A stretch of 64,000 nt of DNA from Cognatiluteimonas sedimenti (GCF_022808325.1 NZ_JALGCL010000004.1:170121-234120), one strand, 5' to 3'; shown: positions 1 to 9,657, numbered from the stretch's first letter. Program-made: numbers and translations. Notes: generated by a model from the sequence alone, not told the origin.

Positions 1-51
1 AGCGAGGCCGGCCGCGCGCAGAACCGGCGGGTGGAGCTGGTGAAGCGCTGA
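1..51 (+). CDS. C-terminal end of an OmpA-family protein (partial)
   Basis: Only the last 16 codons and the TGA stop lie in the window. The peptide ends GRAQNRRVELVKR, the usual ending of OmpA-like peptidoglycan-binding domains, where the NRRVE segment forms part of the diaminopimelate-binding face. The gene begins before the window, so length, signal peptide and full domain content cannot be judged. It converges on the small gene at 103-372. Confidence 0.6.
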   Translation, partial: SEAGRAQNRRVELVKR

Positions 52-102
52 CGCGCCGCCGGCCGCGGCGGTGCCGCGCGCGACCGGTTGCGTAGCGCGC
101 GC

Positions 103-372
103 TCAGTCGCTGGAGACGCCCAGCGTGCCGAGGGTGGAGCCCAGGTCGAAGATGGTGCCGAGCCGGTGCTCGTGGCGCGCGTGTTCCAGCGCCTCGTCGA
201 TCTCGCCGCGGTGCGGATGGTGCTGCCAGCCGGGCCCCAGGTAGACGTCGGCGCGCGGGAATTGCGCGATCACGTCCTTGTCGCTGATCCATTTCCAGTC
301 GCCGGGCGCGAGGTCGTTGTGCTGGGCGAAGTCGTGCGCGCTGGCATGGCTGTGGGTGTAGACGAGATTCAT
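103..372 (-). CDS. small hypothetical protein, 89 aa
   Basis: An 89-residue histidine- and tryptophan-containing soluble protein that I do not recognise. It starts MNLVYTHSHASAHDF and has no signal peptide or membrane segment. The middle (PRADVYLGPGWQHHPHRGE) is rich in His, Pro and Gly, and the C-terminal part looks helical. It is transcribed leftward, converging on the OmpA-like gene and lying 180 bp downstream of the chitinase gene. The coding frame is supported by strong third-position GC bias. It could be a lineage-restricted protein; no function is proposed. Confidence 0.55.
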   Translation of the reverse strand: MNLVYTHSHASAHDFAQHNDLAPGDWKWISDKDVIAQFPRADVYLGPGWQHHPHRGEIDEALEHARHEHRLGTIFDLGSTLGTLGVSSD

Positions 373-551
373 CGGGATGCCTCCGCGGGTTCGCCGGCGC
401 GACGGCTGCGCGCGGCCATCCAGGCACGGCTGGCGTTAGCGCGATGTCGACGCCCCTGGCGAGGGCGTCGCGCGCAAGGCGCAAGCAACGATCATGCCGG
501 TTGTGGTGCCGCGTTCGGCACGCGCCGCGATCGCCGTGGTGCGTGCGCCGG

Positions 552-2435
552 TTATTGCAGCCCGGCGCTGATCGCGGCCAGCAGCGAGCCCTGCGCGTCG
601 TCGCCGCTGAAGTCCCAGAGGAACGCCCCGCCCAGGCCCTGCACCTGCACATAGGCCATCTTGTCGGTGATCGTCGCCGGGTCGTCGAAGCTCCAGAAGG
701 TCTTGCCGTCGTAGATCCAGCGCGCCTTGCTGTAGGCATCCGTGTACTTTGGCCATGACAGCGCCTTCAGCACGCGATAGGTCTCGACCCCGGGCTCGTC
801 GCTGCCGCTGGCGGCGACGCCGGCCTGGTACAGGCCGTTGTTGCTGCTGGCGACGCTGCTCCAGCCGCGGCCGTAGCTGGCCATGCCCAGGTTGAGCTTG
901 GCCGCCGGCACGCCGCGGTCGAGGAAGGCCTGGATCGCGTCGTTGCTGTTGTAGTAGCGCGCGTCGCCGCTGGCCGGGTCGTTGGGCGAATTGAACAGCG
1001 CCGAATGGAAGTTGGTCTTCGCATCCCAGGCGCCATGGAAGTCGTAGGTCATGACGTTGATGGCGTCGACATACGGGTGGTACAGGTCCGGGCGGGTGAC
1101 CCGGATCTTGTCGATCCCGGCACCGACCGCAACCGTGAGCTGCAGGCCCGGGCGCACGGCATCGAGCTGGCGCCGGAACTCGGCCAGCAGGCCGGTGAAG
1201 TTGTCGGTGTCGGCGCTGCTGCCGCAAGCCAGGCCGCAGGCGGCGGGATATTCCCAGTCGATGTCGAAGCCGTCGAACACGCCGGCCGCCGCGCCTGCGC
1301 CGCCGGCCGAATCGAACAGCGGCAGGTTGCCGGTGATGTAGGCGTCGATGCAGGAGGCGACGAAAGCGGCGCGGTTTTCCGGCCGCGCGGCGCTGGCGAA
1401 GCCGCGCGACAGGGTCCAGCCCCCGAGCGAGATCAGCACCTTGAGGTTCGGGTGCTTCTTCTTCAGCTTCTTCAGCTGGTTCCAGTTGCCGCGCAGCGGC
1501 GCGCCCCAGGTATCGCCGACGCCATCGACGCTTTCGGCGGCGCTGAAGCTGCGCGAGTAGTCGGCATAGGCGTCGCCGCCCTCGCCGGTGTCGGGGTCGA
1601 CCGCCTTCAGCACGCCGACTTCGCATTTGTTGTTGCGCACGTTGCCGAAGGCGTAGGCCAGGTGGGTCAGGCGTCCGGCCGTGCCCTGCGCGTCGAGCGT
1701 GCGCACCGAATACGGTTGCGCGTTGTAGATGCCCCACTGGGTGAAATAGCCGAGCACGCGCTTCGTGGTCGCGCTGCTTGCGGTGGTGGCCGCCACCAGC
1801 GCCGCGCCCTGGGCCGAGGCGTTGCCGGCCTTGTCGCGCGCGCGCACGGTGTAGCTGTAACCGGTGGCGGCGGCCAGGCCGGTGTCGGTATAGCTGGCGG
1901 ACGTGGTGCTGCCGGCGATGCTGCCGTTGCGGTAGACGTCGTAGCCGGCGATGCCACTGCCGCCGACGTTGTCGCTGGATGCGTTCCAGCGCAGCGAGAT
2001 GCTGGCATCGGAGCGGGCGCTGGTGGCCAGCCCGGTGGGCACGCCCGGGGCGATGGCGTCGCTGGTCGCAACCACGCCAACCGACACCGTCGCCGAGCTG
2101 CCGGTGGCCCTGCGGTTGTCGGTCGCCACGGCCTTCAACGCATGCGTCCCGACGCCTGCGTTGCTCCAGGTGATGCCATACGGCGCGCTGGTGTCGCGGC
2201 CGATGCGGATGCCGTCGACGTAGAAATCCACCCGCGCGATGCTGCCATCGGCATTGCTTGCGGTCGCGGTAATGGCGATGCCGGTACCGGCGGTGAACGT
2301 GGCACCGGCTGTCGGGGCGGCGATGCTGGCAGTGGGCGCGCGGTTGGGCGTTCGCGGCGTTGCCTGTACCACCAGGACGGCGAGCAGGCCGAGGGCCGCG
2401 GTGGCGGTCGCGGACCGGAATTGTGTGCGTGACAT
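552..2435 (-). CDS. secreted chitinase, GH18, with Ig-like and fibronectin III domains
   Basis: This 627-residue exported enzyme is predicted to hydrolyse chitin. I chose the ATG at 2435 because MSRTQFRSATATAALGLLAVLVVQA is a normal signal peptide; an in-frame ATG 54 bp upstream would give an odd extension. After the signal come an Ig-like domain (about residues 30-120, with VDFYVDG and GTHALKAVATD), a fibronectin type III domain (about 130-220) and a GH18 barrel to the end. The barrel has the SLGGW strand and the signature DGFDIDWEYP with catalytic Glu near residue 395. It lies 166 bp downstream of, and co-oriented with, an exported DNA ligase gene. Predatory and chitin-degrading Lysobacter relatives commonly secrete such enzymes. 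Confidence 0.93.
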   Translation of the reverse strand: MSRTQFRSATATAALGLLAVLVVQATPRTPNRAPTASIAAPTAGATFTAGTGIAITATASNADGSIARVDFYVDGIRIGRDTSAPYGITWSNAGVGTHALKAVATDNRRATGSSATVSVGVVATSDAIAPGVPTGLATSARSDASISLRWNASSDNVGGSGIAGYDVYRNGSIAGSTTSASYTDTGLAAATGYSYTVRARDKAGNASAQGAALVAATTASSATTKRVLGYFTQWGIYNAQPYSVRTLDAQGTAGRLTHLAYAFGNVRNNKCEVGVLKAVDPDTGEGGDAYADYSRSFSAAESVDGVGDTWGAPLRGNWNQLKKLKKKHPNLKVLISLGGWTLSRGFASAARPENRAAFVASCIDAYITGNLPLFDSAGGAGAAAGVFDGFDIDWEYPAACGLACGSSADTDNFTGLLAEFRRQLDAVRPGLQLTVAVGAGIDKIRVTRPDLYHPYVDAINVMTYDFHGAWDAKTNFHSALFNSPNDPASGDARYYNSNDAIQAFLDRGVPAAKLNLGMASYGRGWSSVASSNNGLYQAGVAASGSDEPGVETYRVLKALSWPKYTDAYSKARWIYDGKTFWSFDDPATITDKMAYVQVQGLGGAFLWDFSGDDAQGSLLAAISAGLQ

Positions 2436-2601
2436 GTGGCTGGGATCCCGCCCTGCGGGGGCAGGGCGAACGGGCGCCAGTGTCCGCATCGCCCGCCGGC
2501 GGGATTGCGCGGACGGTCACAAAGCCCGCGACCGGCGGTCGGGGCGTGCGGATCCAGTGTGACCGCCGTTGCAAAAGTGGCGGCCTGGGCCGCCAACGCG
2601 C

Positions 2602-3474
2602 CTATCGCGGATCGGGTGGCGGCACCAGCGCGCGCTCGCGAAGGAAGCGCGCGAAGCGCGGCGTGCCGCTGTCGGTCAGGCCGTTGTAGCGATACGTGAC
2701 CTGGCTGCCGATCGCGGGCGGGCGTGCGCGCTGCGCGTTGCTGAAGCCGCCGCCGATGCGGAAGCGCAGGCCGTCGGGGCGTTCGACGATCAACGCGCCG
2801 AGCACGCCGGCGTACTGGCCCTGTCCGGCGGTGTAGCCGATCACGCGCGCCTCGGCGTCGTCGTAGGGCTTGTACTTGAGCAGGTCCTCGCTGCGGCCAA
2901 CGCGGTAGTGCGCGTCGCGGTGCTGCAGCACCAGCCCTTCGCCGCCAGCGGCGACGATCCGTTGCAGCCATGCGTCGAGCTCGGCGGCGTCGTCGACGCG
3001 GAATTGCCGGACGCGGTGCAGCGACGCGATTCCGGTGTCGTCGAGCAGCGCCCGCATGCGGCGAACGCGTGCCGAGAACGGGCCGGCGTCGGCCGGCAGG
3101 TCGAACACCATGAAGCGAACGTCGTGCCATGCGCTGTCGTCGCCATCGCCGGCGCGCACCAGCGCGCTGGTATCGTCGAAGCGGCCGCGGCCAAGCCACA
3201 GTTCGCCGTCCATCGGTTGCCTCGGCCAGCGCGCGGTGAACCAGGCGGGGGCCTCGATCGGCAGGCCGCCGCGGGTATGCAGGCGCTGCCCATCCCAGCG
3301 CCCGCGTACGCCATCGAGCTTCTCGCTGACGTAGTAGCCGGTGACGTCGAGGCCGGCGTGGTACACGGTGGCGAGCATCACCGGAGGCGGGTTCGCGGCC
3401 ACGGCCAGCGGCGACGACGCCAGGAGGCCCGGCAGCAGGCAGCAGAACAGCAGGCGGTTGGCGCGCGGGCGCAT
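2602..3474 (-). CDS. exported ATP-dependent DNA ligase (LigE-like)
   Basis: A 290-residue minimal ATP-dependent DNA ligase. The N terminus ([23 protein letters not shown]) is a hydrophobic export signal, so the enzyme probably acts in the periplasm. The nucleotidyltransferase motif EKLDGVRG places the adenylated lysine at about residue 52. Further motifs are DGELW, FMVFDLP, GEGLVLQ and LLKYKPY, followed by a short OB-fold. There are no extra DNA-binding domains. Family members of this kind (Lig E of Neisseria, Vibrio and others) are periplasmic and linked by some authors to DNA uptake or extracellular DNA. The start at 3474 was chosen to include the signal peptide. The large open frame continuing upstream is antisense to the ABC transporter and is not coding. 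Confidence 0.88.
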   Translation of the reverse strand: MRPRANRLLFCCLLPGLLASSPLAVAANPPPVMLATVYHAGLDVTGYYVSEKLDGVRGRWDGQRLHTRGGLPIEAPAWFTARWPRQPMDGELWLGRGRFDDTSALVRAGDGDDSAWHDVRFMVFDLPADAGPFSARVRRMRALLDDTGIASLHRVRQFRVDDAAELDAWLQRIVAAGGEGLVLQHRDAHYRVGRSEDLLKYKPYDDAEARVIGYTAGQGQYAGVLGALIVERPDGLRFRIGGGFSNAQRARPPAIGSQVTYRYNGLTDSGTPRFARFLRERALVPPPDPR

Positions 3475-3675
3475 GGCGGGGCTCCTTCGGTCGGGAGCTG
3501 CAAGCGTGGCGGCCGCGCACGGCTGGCGGCATCGGCGAAGCGGCATCCACCGCGTCGGTGCACGGTGCTGCATCGGGTAGGAGATGTCCGCACGATGCGC
3601 GACCGTTGCGCTAGGATCGCGCATTCGGCCGGCTCGCCGGCCGCTGCCCTCCCTCGCGTGCAACCAGGACCGCGC

Positions 3676-4598
<923 letters not shown>

Positions 4599-4602
<4 letters not shown>

Positions 4603-5366
4603 GCCTCAACCTGCACGCGATCCGCGCCATCTACCGCTTCGAGATGGCGCGCACCTTCCGCACCCTTGGCGAGAGCATCGCCTCGCCGGTGCTGTCGACG
4701 TCGCTGTACTTCGTGGTGTTCGGCGCCGCGATCGGCGCGCGCATGGGCGAGGTCGGCGGGGTCAGCTACGGCGCCTTCATCATTCCCGGGCTGGTCATGC
4801 TGTCGCTGCTCAACGAGAGCATCTCCAACGCCTCTTTCGGCATCTACATGCCCAAGTGGGCGGGCACGATCTACGAACTGCTGTCGGCGCCGGTGTCGTT
4901 CATCGAAGTACTGTTGGGCTATGTCGGCGCAGCGGTGACCAAGTCGGTGCTGCTGGGGCTGCTGATCCTGGCCACCGCGCGGCTGTTCGTGCCCTACGAG
5001 ATCGCGCACCCGCTGTGGATGCTGGCGTTCCTGCTGCTGACCGCGATCAGCTTCTGCCTGTTCGGCTTCATCATCGGCCTCTGGGCCGACGACTTCCAGA
5101 AGCTGCAGGTGATCCCGCTGATGGTGATGACGCCACTGACCTTCCTCGGTGGCGCGTTCTATTCGATCGACATGCTGCCGCCGGTGTGGCAGAAGATCAC
5201 GCTGTTCAACCCGGTGGTCTACCTGATCAGCGGTTTCCGCTGGAGTTTCTACGGCGTCGCCGACGTCAACGTCGCGGTCAGCGTCGCCGCGATCCTCGGC
5301 TTCTTGGCGCTGTGTCTGGCGGTGGTGTGGTGGATCTTCCGCAGCGGCTGGAAGCTGAAGGCGTAG
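4599..5366 (+). CDS. yadH: ABC-2 type permease, YadH-like
   Basis: A 255-residue integral membrane permease with six predicted hydrophobic segments and the ABC-2 signature near the C terminus ([21 protein letters not shown] followed by [12 protein letters not shown]). It starts with GTG inside the stop of the ATPase gene (GTGA overlap), so translation is coupled. With the upstream ATPase it should form a homodimeric exporter in the inner membrane. The substrate cannot be read from the sequence. A 24-base perfect palindrome follows the stop and probably ends transcription. Confidence 0.9.
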
Positions 5367-5372
5367 CGACGC

Positions 5373-5396
5373 GGGCCGGTGCCCGGGCACCGGCCC
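5373..5396. terminator. hairpin between convergent genes
   Basis: A perfect 24-base palindrome (GGGCCGGTGCCC and its reverse complement) lies between the stop of the yadH-like gene and the stop of the convergent secreted-protein gene. It could stop transcription from either side. No T-run follows on either strand, so the strength is uncertain. Confidence 0.5.
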
Positions 5397-5417
5397 TGTG
5401 CGGATCCGCGCTGCGGG

Positions 5418-6008
5418 CTACCTGACCGGGATCATCAGGTGCTGGTATGGGGTGCCCGCCCACATCACGTACGGTACCGCCGTGTCGGGATCGGCGCCCT
5501 TCGGGTACTGGTCGTAGAAGGCCGGGTCGGCGCCGACCACCATCACGTGCGGTCCGGTGGTGACCCAGTGGTTGCCGGCATCGGGCCGGGCCGCATGCGG
5601 ATCGGTGTTGCTGGCATCGGTACCGCCCGCGAGCATGTACATGAAGCCGACCTTGCCCCCGGCGGGGTCCTTGTGGCCGACCCACGCGCCGACCCATTCC
5701 ATCGCCGCCGCGTCCATGCACATCGGATCGGGACCAGGAGTGGCGGGGTTGTCGGCCATGCAGGTGAAGCCGTTGTCGCCGGCACGCAGCGTCCGCATGC
5801 TGCCGTCGGCCTGCAGGGCGACGATGCTGGCGTTGGCGCCGACCTTGTCGGGCGCGGCGCGCATTGCGCTGTCGATCAGTTGCCGGTCGGCGGCCGAAGG
5901 TGCGGCCGGGGCCGCGGCCATGCCCTGCACCGGGTCGCCGGCAACTGCGGGCAACGCGCAGGCAAGGCCAACGGCCAGTGCGGCGGGAAGGAAAATCGTT
6001 CTGGACAT
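5418..6008 (-). CDS. secreted hypothetical protein, 196 aa
   Basis: The N terminus MSRTIFLPAALAVGLACALPAVAG is a clear Sec signal peptide, which decides the start at 6008 over an ATG 57 bp upstream. The mature part has alternating polar and Gly/Pro-rich segments (SAADRQLIDSAMRAAP, DGFTCMADNP-like and PHVMVVGAD) and two methionine/cysteine-rich patches. I do not recognise a characterised family; similar exported proteins of unknown function occur in proteobacteria. It is monocistronic and converges on the ABC transporter genes. Confidence 0.75.
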   Translation of the reverse strand: MSRTIFLPAALAVGLACALPAVAGDPVQGMAAAPAAPSAADRQLIDSAMRAAPDKVGANASIVALQADGSMRTLRAGDNGFTCMADNPATPGPDPMCMDAAAMEWVGAWVGHKDPAGGKVGFMYMLAGGTDASNTDPHAARPDAGNHWVTTGPHVMVVGADPAFYDQYPKGADPDTAVPYVMWAGTPYQHLMIPVR

Positions 6009-6155
6009 GGCGGGCTCCTGGAGGGGGTCAGGTGGTCGTCCCCGGCGGCGCACCACCGGGTGCATGCCCGGCGTCTGGTCGAACGCAGGGGCGTCCCCCC
6101 AGCGGCCGGGCGCCCGGCCTGAGCGCCGCCCGGCCGGCCAGGCCCGCTCGCGATA

Positions 6156-6530
6156 TCAGGCGCCGACGCGACGGCGCTCGGCGTCGATGTCGTGGACCTG
6201 CCGCACTTCGACGCAGCCGGTCGCCGCCCACGGGAACTCCGCGGCGATGCGCACCGCCTCGTCGATGTCCGCGGCCTCGATCAGGTTGAAGCCGCCGAGG
6301 ATTTCCTTGGTCTCGGCGAACGGCCCGTCGACCACCGTGGTGCGGCCGCCGCGGATGCGCACCGACTTCGCCCCGCCGCCGTGCTCGAGCTGCTGCGACT
6401 GCAGCAGGTGGCCGCTGGCGCGCAGTTCGTCGGCGTGCACGAAGCAGTCGTGCATCATCGCGTCGTAGCGGCCCTCGGGCAGCGCCTGGGCAAGCTCGGG
6501 ATCGTTGTAGATCAGCAGCAGGAATTGCAT
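6156..6530 (-). CDS. DGPF/YCII-domain protein
   Basis: A 124-residue protein of the YCII-related family with the hallmark VVDGPFAETKEILGGF, hence 'DGPF protein'. The N-terminal strand is MQFLLLIYNDPE. An ATG three codons earlier (6539) is an alternative start. These small ferredoxin-like-fold proteins resemble YciI, but a biochemical role has not been settled. It points leftward, away from a second DGPF gene at 6750 and an ECF sigma factor at 7236. DGPF proteins are the standard neighbours of ECF42 sigma factors and are probably under their control. Confidence 0.88.
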   Translation of the reverse strand: MQFLLLIYNDPELAQALPEGRYDAMMHDCFVHADELRASGHLLQSQQLEHGGGAKSVRIRGGRTTVVDGPFAETKEILGGFNLIEAADIDEAVRIAAEFPWAATGCVEVRQVHDIDAERRRVGA

Positions 6531-6749
6531 GGCGGTCATCCGCGATCGGCAAGCGGCCAGTATGCAGCCGGATCCGGCAGCGCGCGGCCGCCGCAGCTGC
6601 GCAAATGTCCGGCCGCCGCCCCGGCAGGGGCTCCGGGCCCACGTGCCGATGTCGATCCGCGCCGCACCGGTTCGTCGTATCGGCAAGCGCCCTGGCCCGG
6701 GCCCTGGGCAGCCGGGTCGGCGTTCCCGCAACGATCGGAGGAGACGAGG

Positions 6750-7178
6750 ATGCGATTCATGGTGATGGTGAAGGCGACCGCGGAATCGGAAGCCGGCGTG
6801 ATGCCCAGCCAGGCGCTGTTGGAGGCGATGGGCAAGTTCAACGAGGAGCTGGTCAAGGCGGGCGTGATGCTGGCCGGCGAGGGCCTGCAGCCCAGCGCCA
6901 GGGGCGCACGGGTCAGGTTCGACGGCAGCCGGCGCAGCGTGGTCGACGGCCCGTTCGCCGAGACCAGGGAACTGGTGGCCGGCTTCTGGCTCTGGGAGCT
7001 GCGTTCGCTGGACGAGGCGATCGAGTGGGCCAGGCGCTGCCCGAACCCGTTCGAGCACGGCGAGTCCGAACTGGAGATCCGCCAGGTGTTCGAGGCCGGG
7101 GATTTCGGCGAGGAATTCACGCCGGAACTGCGCGAACGCGAAGAGCGCCTGCGGGCGCAGCTCGCCGCCAAGCATTGA
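6750..7178 (+). CDS. DGPF/YCII-domain protein
   Basis: A 142-residue YCII-family protein with the signature SVVDGPFAETRELVAGFW. Residues 1-110 form the ferredoxin-like YCII domain and the last 30 residues are a charged helical tail (REREERLRAQLAAK). The start ATG is preceded by a good ribosome site (GGAGGAGACGAGG). It lies 57 bp upstream of the sigma factor gene in the same direction and is very probably cotranscribed with it. It is a divergent paralogue of the product at 6156-6530. Confidence 0.9.
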   Translation: MRFMVMVKATAESEAGVMPSQALLEAMGKFNEELVKAGVMLAGEGLQPSARGARVRFDGSRRSVVDGPFAETRELVAGFWLWELRSLDEAIEWARRCPNPFEHGESELEIRQVFEAGDFGEEFTPELREREERLRAQLAAKH

Positions 7179-7235
7179 TGCTGACCCGACGCGCCCGGTA
7201 GCCGACGCAGCGGGGCGGCCGGGAATGCTGCTGTA

Positions 7236-8540
7236 ATGGGGGCCATGACGGCCCCCGATCCGCCACAGGCGTCCCGGCACGACGTCCACCGCGCCATCGA
7301 CGCGGTCTGGCGGATCGAGTCCGCGCGCGTGGTCGCCGGCCTGGTGCGCATGGTGCGCGACATCGACCTGGCCGAGGAACTGGCGCAGGACGCCCTGGTG
7401 AGCGCGCTGGAGCGGTGGCCGCGCGACGGCGTGCCGGACAACCCCGGCGCCTGGCTGATGGCCACCGCCAAGCACCGCGCGATCGACCGCCTGCGCCGCG
7501 GCAAGCTGCTGCAGCGCAAGCACGAGCAGCTCGCCCATGAGCTGGAAGACGAGCAGTCCGACGCCGCCGCGCGCGCGGAATCGGCGCGCGACGCCGAACT
7601 CGACGGCGGCATCGGCGACGACCTGCTGCGGCTGCTGTTCATCGCCTGCCATCCGCTCCTGTCGACCGAGGCGCAGGTGGCGCTGACGCTGCGGCTGCTC
7701 GGCGGCCTCACCACCGCCGAGATCGCGCGCGCGTTCCTGGTGCCGGAGGCCACCATCGCCCAGCGCATCGTCCGCGCCAAGCGCACGCTGGCCCAGGCCC
7801 GGGTCCCGTTCGAGGTGCCGCGCGGCGAGCAACTCGACGCCCGCCTCGGCGCGGTGCTGGCGGTGCTGTACCTGGTTTTCAACGAAGGCTACGCGGCCAC
7901 CGCCGGGGACGACTGGATGCGGCCGCAACTGTGCGAGGAGGCCATGCGCCTGGGACGGATCCTCGCCGGGCTGATGCCACGCACGGCCGAAGTCCATGGC
8001 CTGCTCGCGCTGATGGAAATCCAGGCCTCGCGCATCCACGCGCGCACCGGCCCTGCGGGCGAACCGGTGCTGCTGCTCGACCAGGACCGCGCGCGCTGGG
8101 ACCGGCTGCTGATCCGGCGCGGGCTCGCCGCGCTCGAGCGCGCCCAGCAGCTCGGCGGCGGCGCTGGGCCCTACGCCCTGCAGGCCGCGATCGCCGCCTG
8201 CCATGCGCGCGCGCTGGCGCCAGGGGACACCGACTGGCCGCGGATCGCCGCGCTCTACGCCGCGCTGGCGCGGCTGGCGCCGTCGCCGGTGGTGGAGCTC
8301 AACCGCGCGGTCGCGGTATCGATGGCATCGGGGCCGGCGGCCGGGCTGGCGATCGTCGAGGCGATCGCCGCCGACCCCGTGCTCCAGGCCTACCACCTGC
8401 TGCCGAGCGTGCGCGCCGACCTGCTGGCGAAGCTGGGCCGCAGCGACGAGGCCCGCGCCGAATTCGCGCGCGCCGCGGCGCTGGCCCGCAATGCGCGCGA
8501 GCGCGAACTGCTGCTCGGCCGCGCGGCGGCCTGCGACTAG
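7236..8540 (+). CDS. ECF RNA polymerase sigma factor, ECF42-like, with C-terminal extension
   Basis: A 434-residue sigma factor. Region 2 is at about residues 20-90 (VRMVRDIDLAEELAQDALVSALERWP, then NPGAWLMATAKHRAIDRLRR). Region 4 is at about 130-190 (LTLRLLGGLTTAEIARAFLVPEATIAQRIVRAKRTL). A helical C-terminal half (about 195-434) matches the DUF6596/TPR-like extension typical of the ECF42 group and includes YLVFNEGY. ECF42 members have no anti-sigma gene; the extension is thought to control activity, and their targets are DGPF genes such as those next door. The start could also be the ATG at 7245. Confidence 0.9.
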   Translation: MGAMTAPDPPQASRHDVHRAIDAVWRIESARVVAGLVRMVRDIDLAEELAQDALVSALERWPRDGVPDNPGAWLMATAKHRAIDRLRRGKLLQRKHEQLAHELEDEQSDAAARAESARDAELDGGIGDDLLRLLFIACHPLLSTEAQVALTLRLLGGLTTAEIARAFLVPEATIAQRIVRAKRTLAQARVPFEVPRGEQLDARLGAVLAVLYLVFNEGYAATAGDDWMRPQLCEEAMRLGRILAGLMPRTAEVHGLLALMEIQASRIHARTGPAGEPVLLLDQDRARWDRLLIRRGLAALERAQQLGGGAGPYALQAAIAACHARALAPGDTDWPRIAALYAALARLAPSPVVELNRAVAVSMASGPAAGLAIVEAIAADPVLQAYHLLPSVRADLLAKLGRSDEARAEFARAAALARNARERELLLGRAAACD

Positions 8541-8565
8541 GCGGCGTCGCCCGCGCCGCGGCAGG

Positions 8566-8850
8566 TCACTCGCGTTCGCGCCGGCCCTGGGCCTTGGCAA
8601 TGGCGATCACCGCGCGCAGCAACGCGCGATCGCGGTGCCGCGAGATCGCGATCGCGCCGGCCGCGATCGCGGCATCGCGCAGCGCGGCCGGCACGTCGTA
8701 ATGCGCGCCGCTGGTCTTGTCCTGGAACGCGTGCCGCGGGATGCCCAGCTGCGCGGCCATTGCATGCAGCTCAGGCAGGGTATCGGCCATCAGGTGGGCC
8801 CAGCGACGGCCGCGCCAGAGGGTGACGGCGTCGTCGACGTAGACGGCCAC
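8566..8850 (-). CDS. DUF4031-like small protein
   Basis: A 94-residue protein beginning VAVYVDDAVTLWRGRRWAHLMAD, which matches the start of the DUF4031 family (AVYVD...WRGRRWAHL). I chose the GTG at 8850 because the family conventionally begins there and it lies just after the stop of the upstream DUF3297-like gene; the ATG at 8901 would force a 32-bp overlap. The C-terminal half has conserved-looking His and Arg residues (HYDVPAALRDAAI). No activity is known. It is the second gene of a leftward pair. Confidence 0.75.
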   Translation of the reverse strand: MAVYVDDAVTLWRGRRWAHLMADTLPELHAMAAQLGIPRHAFQDKTSGAHYDVPAALRDAAIAAGAIAISRHRDRALLRAVIAIAKAQGRRERE

Positions 8851-8869
8851 GCGCGTTGCGCTGGCGGCG

Positions 8870-9133
8870 TCAGTCGCCGTTCTGCCCGGCGTCGCCCGCA
8901 TCCAGCAGGAACGGTTCGACGTTGCCCTTGAGCTTCATCGTCATCGGGTTGCCGCGGCGGTCAAGCGACCTGCCGGCCACGACCCGGATCCAGCCCTCGC
9001 TGATGCAGTATTCCTCGACGTTGGTGCGCTCGGTGCCGTTGAAGCGGATGCCGACGCCGCGTTCCAGCAGGGCGGCGTCATGGAAGGGGCTGCGCGGATC
9101 CAACGACAGGCGGTCGGGGAAGGTGGTCGTCAT
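8870..9133 (-). CDS. DUF3297 family protein
   Basis: An 87-residue protein with the DUF3297 pattern: LPDRLS-like start (FPDRLSLDPRSPFHD), GIRFNGTERTNVEEYCISEGWIRV, then GNPMTMKLKGNVEPFLL. Members are sometimes annotated as glutathione peroxidase without support. The start ATG at 9133 (MTTTFPDRL) was chosen over an in-frame ATG 36 bp upstream. It is followed 20 bp downstream by the DUF4031-like gene. Confidence 0.8.
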   Translation of the reverse strand: MTTTFPDRLSLDPRSPFHDAALLERGVGIRFNGTERTNVEEYCISEGWIRVVAGRSLDRRGNPMTMKLKGNVEPFLLDAGDAGQNGD

Positions 9134-9221
9134 GGGTGCGGCATCGGTCGGCGTGGCGCGGGAGGCCACGGAGGCCGCATAGGATAAGCCAACGGCGCGC
9201 GGCAGCCGCCAGGCAGCGCGG

Positions 9222-9515
9222 TCAGCGCTTGGGTGGCCGCCCGCGCGGCTTCGCGGTCGCAGGCGCGGCCGCGGCCGGCTTCGCCTCGCCCGCGGCCCTG
9301 GTCTTCGGTTTCGGTTCGGGCTTGGGCTCCGGCGCGATCTTGTGCAGCATCCGGGTCACGCCGAGCTTCTCGACGCGGCCGCCGGACTTCTCGAACGCGG
9401 CGATGTGGTCGGAGATCTGCTCGCTCTCGATCCGCTTGTGCAGGTTGTCCACGCTGCCTGCCGGCGGACCCTTGCCGGCCTTGCCGCTGTCGCTGCCTTT
9501 TCTGGCACGTGCCAT
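9222..9515 (-). CDS. small basic protein with C-terminal AT-hook-like tail
   Basis: A 97-residue, strongly basic, low-complexity protein. The N terminus is Gly/Lys rich, residues 23-60 are a predicted helical segment (LHKRIESEQISDHIAAFEKSGGRVEKLGVTRMLHK), then a KP/EP repeat linker leads to the final residues KPRGRPPKR. The RGRP core flanked by basic residues is the AT-hook minor-groove-binding motif. I do not recognise a named family. It lies downstream of the PilU-type gene in the same direction after a 140-bp gap, so it is probably transcribed separately. Confidence 0.65.
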   Translation of the reverse strand: MARARKGSDSGKAGKGPPAGSVDNLHKRIESEQISDHIAAFEKSGGRVEKLGVTRMLHKIAPEPKPEPKPKTRAAGEAKPAAAAPATAKPRGRPPKR

Positions 9516-9657
9516 GGAAGCCCCATCCGTGTGGGTGCATCGCGGGCGATGCGGGCGTCGCGCGGGCGACGGCTGGCCCCACTATGCCCCGCTGGCGCGG
9601 GAAAAGCGAAACCGGCGCGGCCGCCCGGCGTTGCGGCGTGGCACAGCCCCGCCGCGT

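Noticed and set aside
436..2574. Very long frames antisense to or overlapping the chitinase gene (436-2574 minus, 1005-2432 plus).
   Set aside because: They are Arg/Pro/Ala-rich shadows produced by the high third-position GC of the real chitinase frame and show no domain.
8870..9133. Annotation of the small DUF3297-like protein as glutathione peroxidase.
   Set aside because: No selenocysteine/cysteine catalytic motif of that family is visible.
9480..9520. TGGCACGTGCCA as a sigma54 -24 element.
   Set aside because: It is a palindrome at the start of a coding region with no -12 GC at the right distance.
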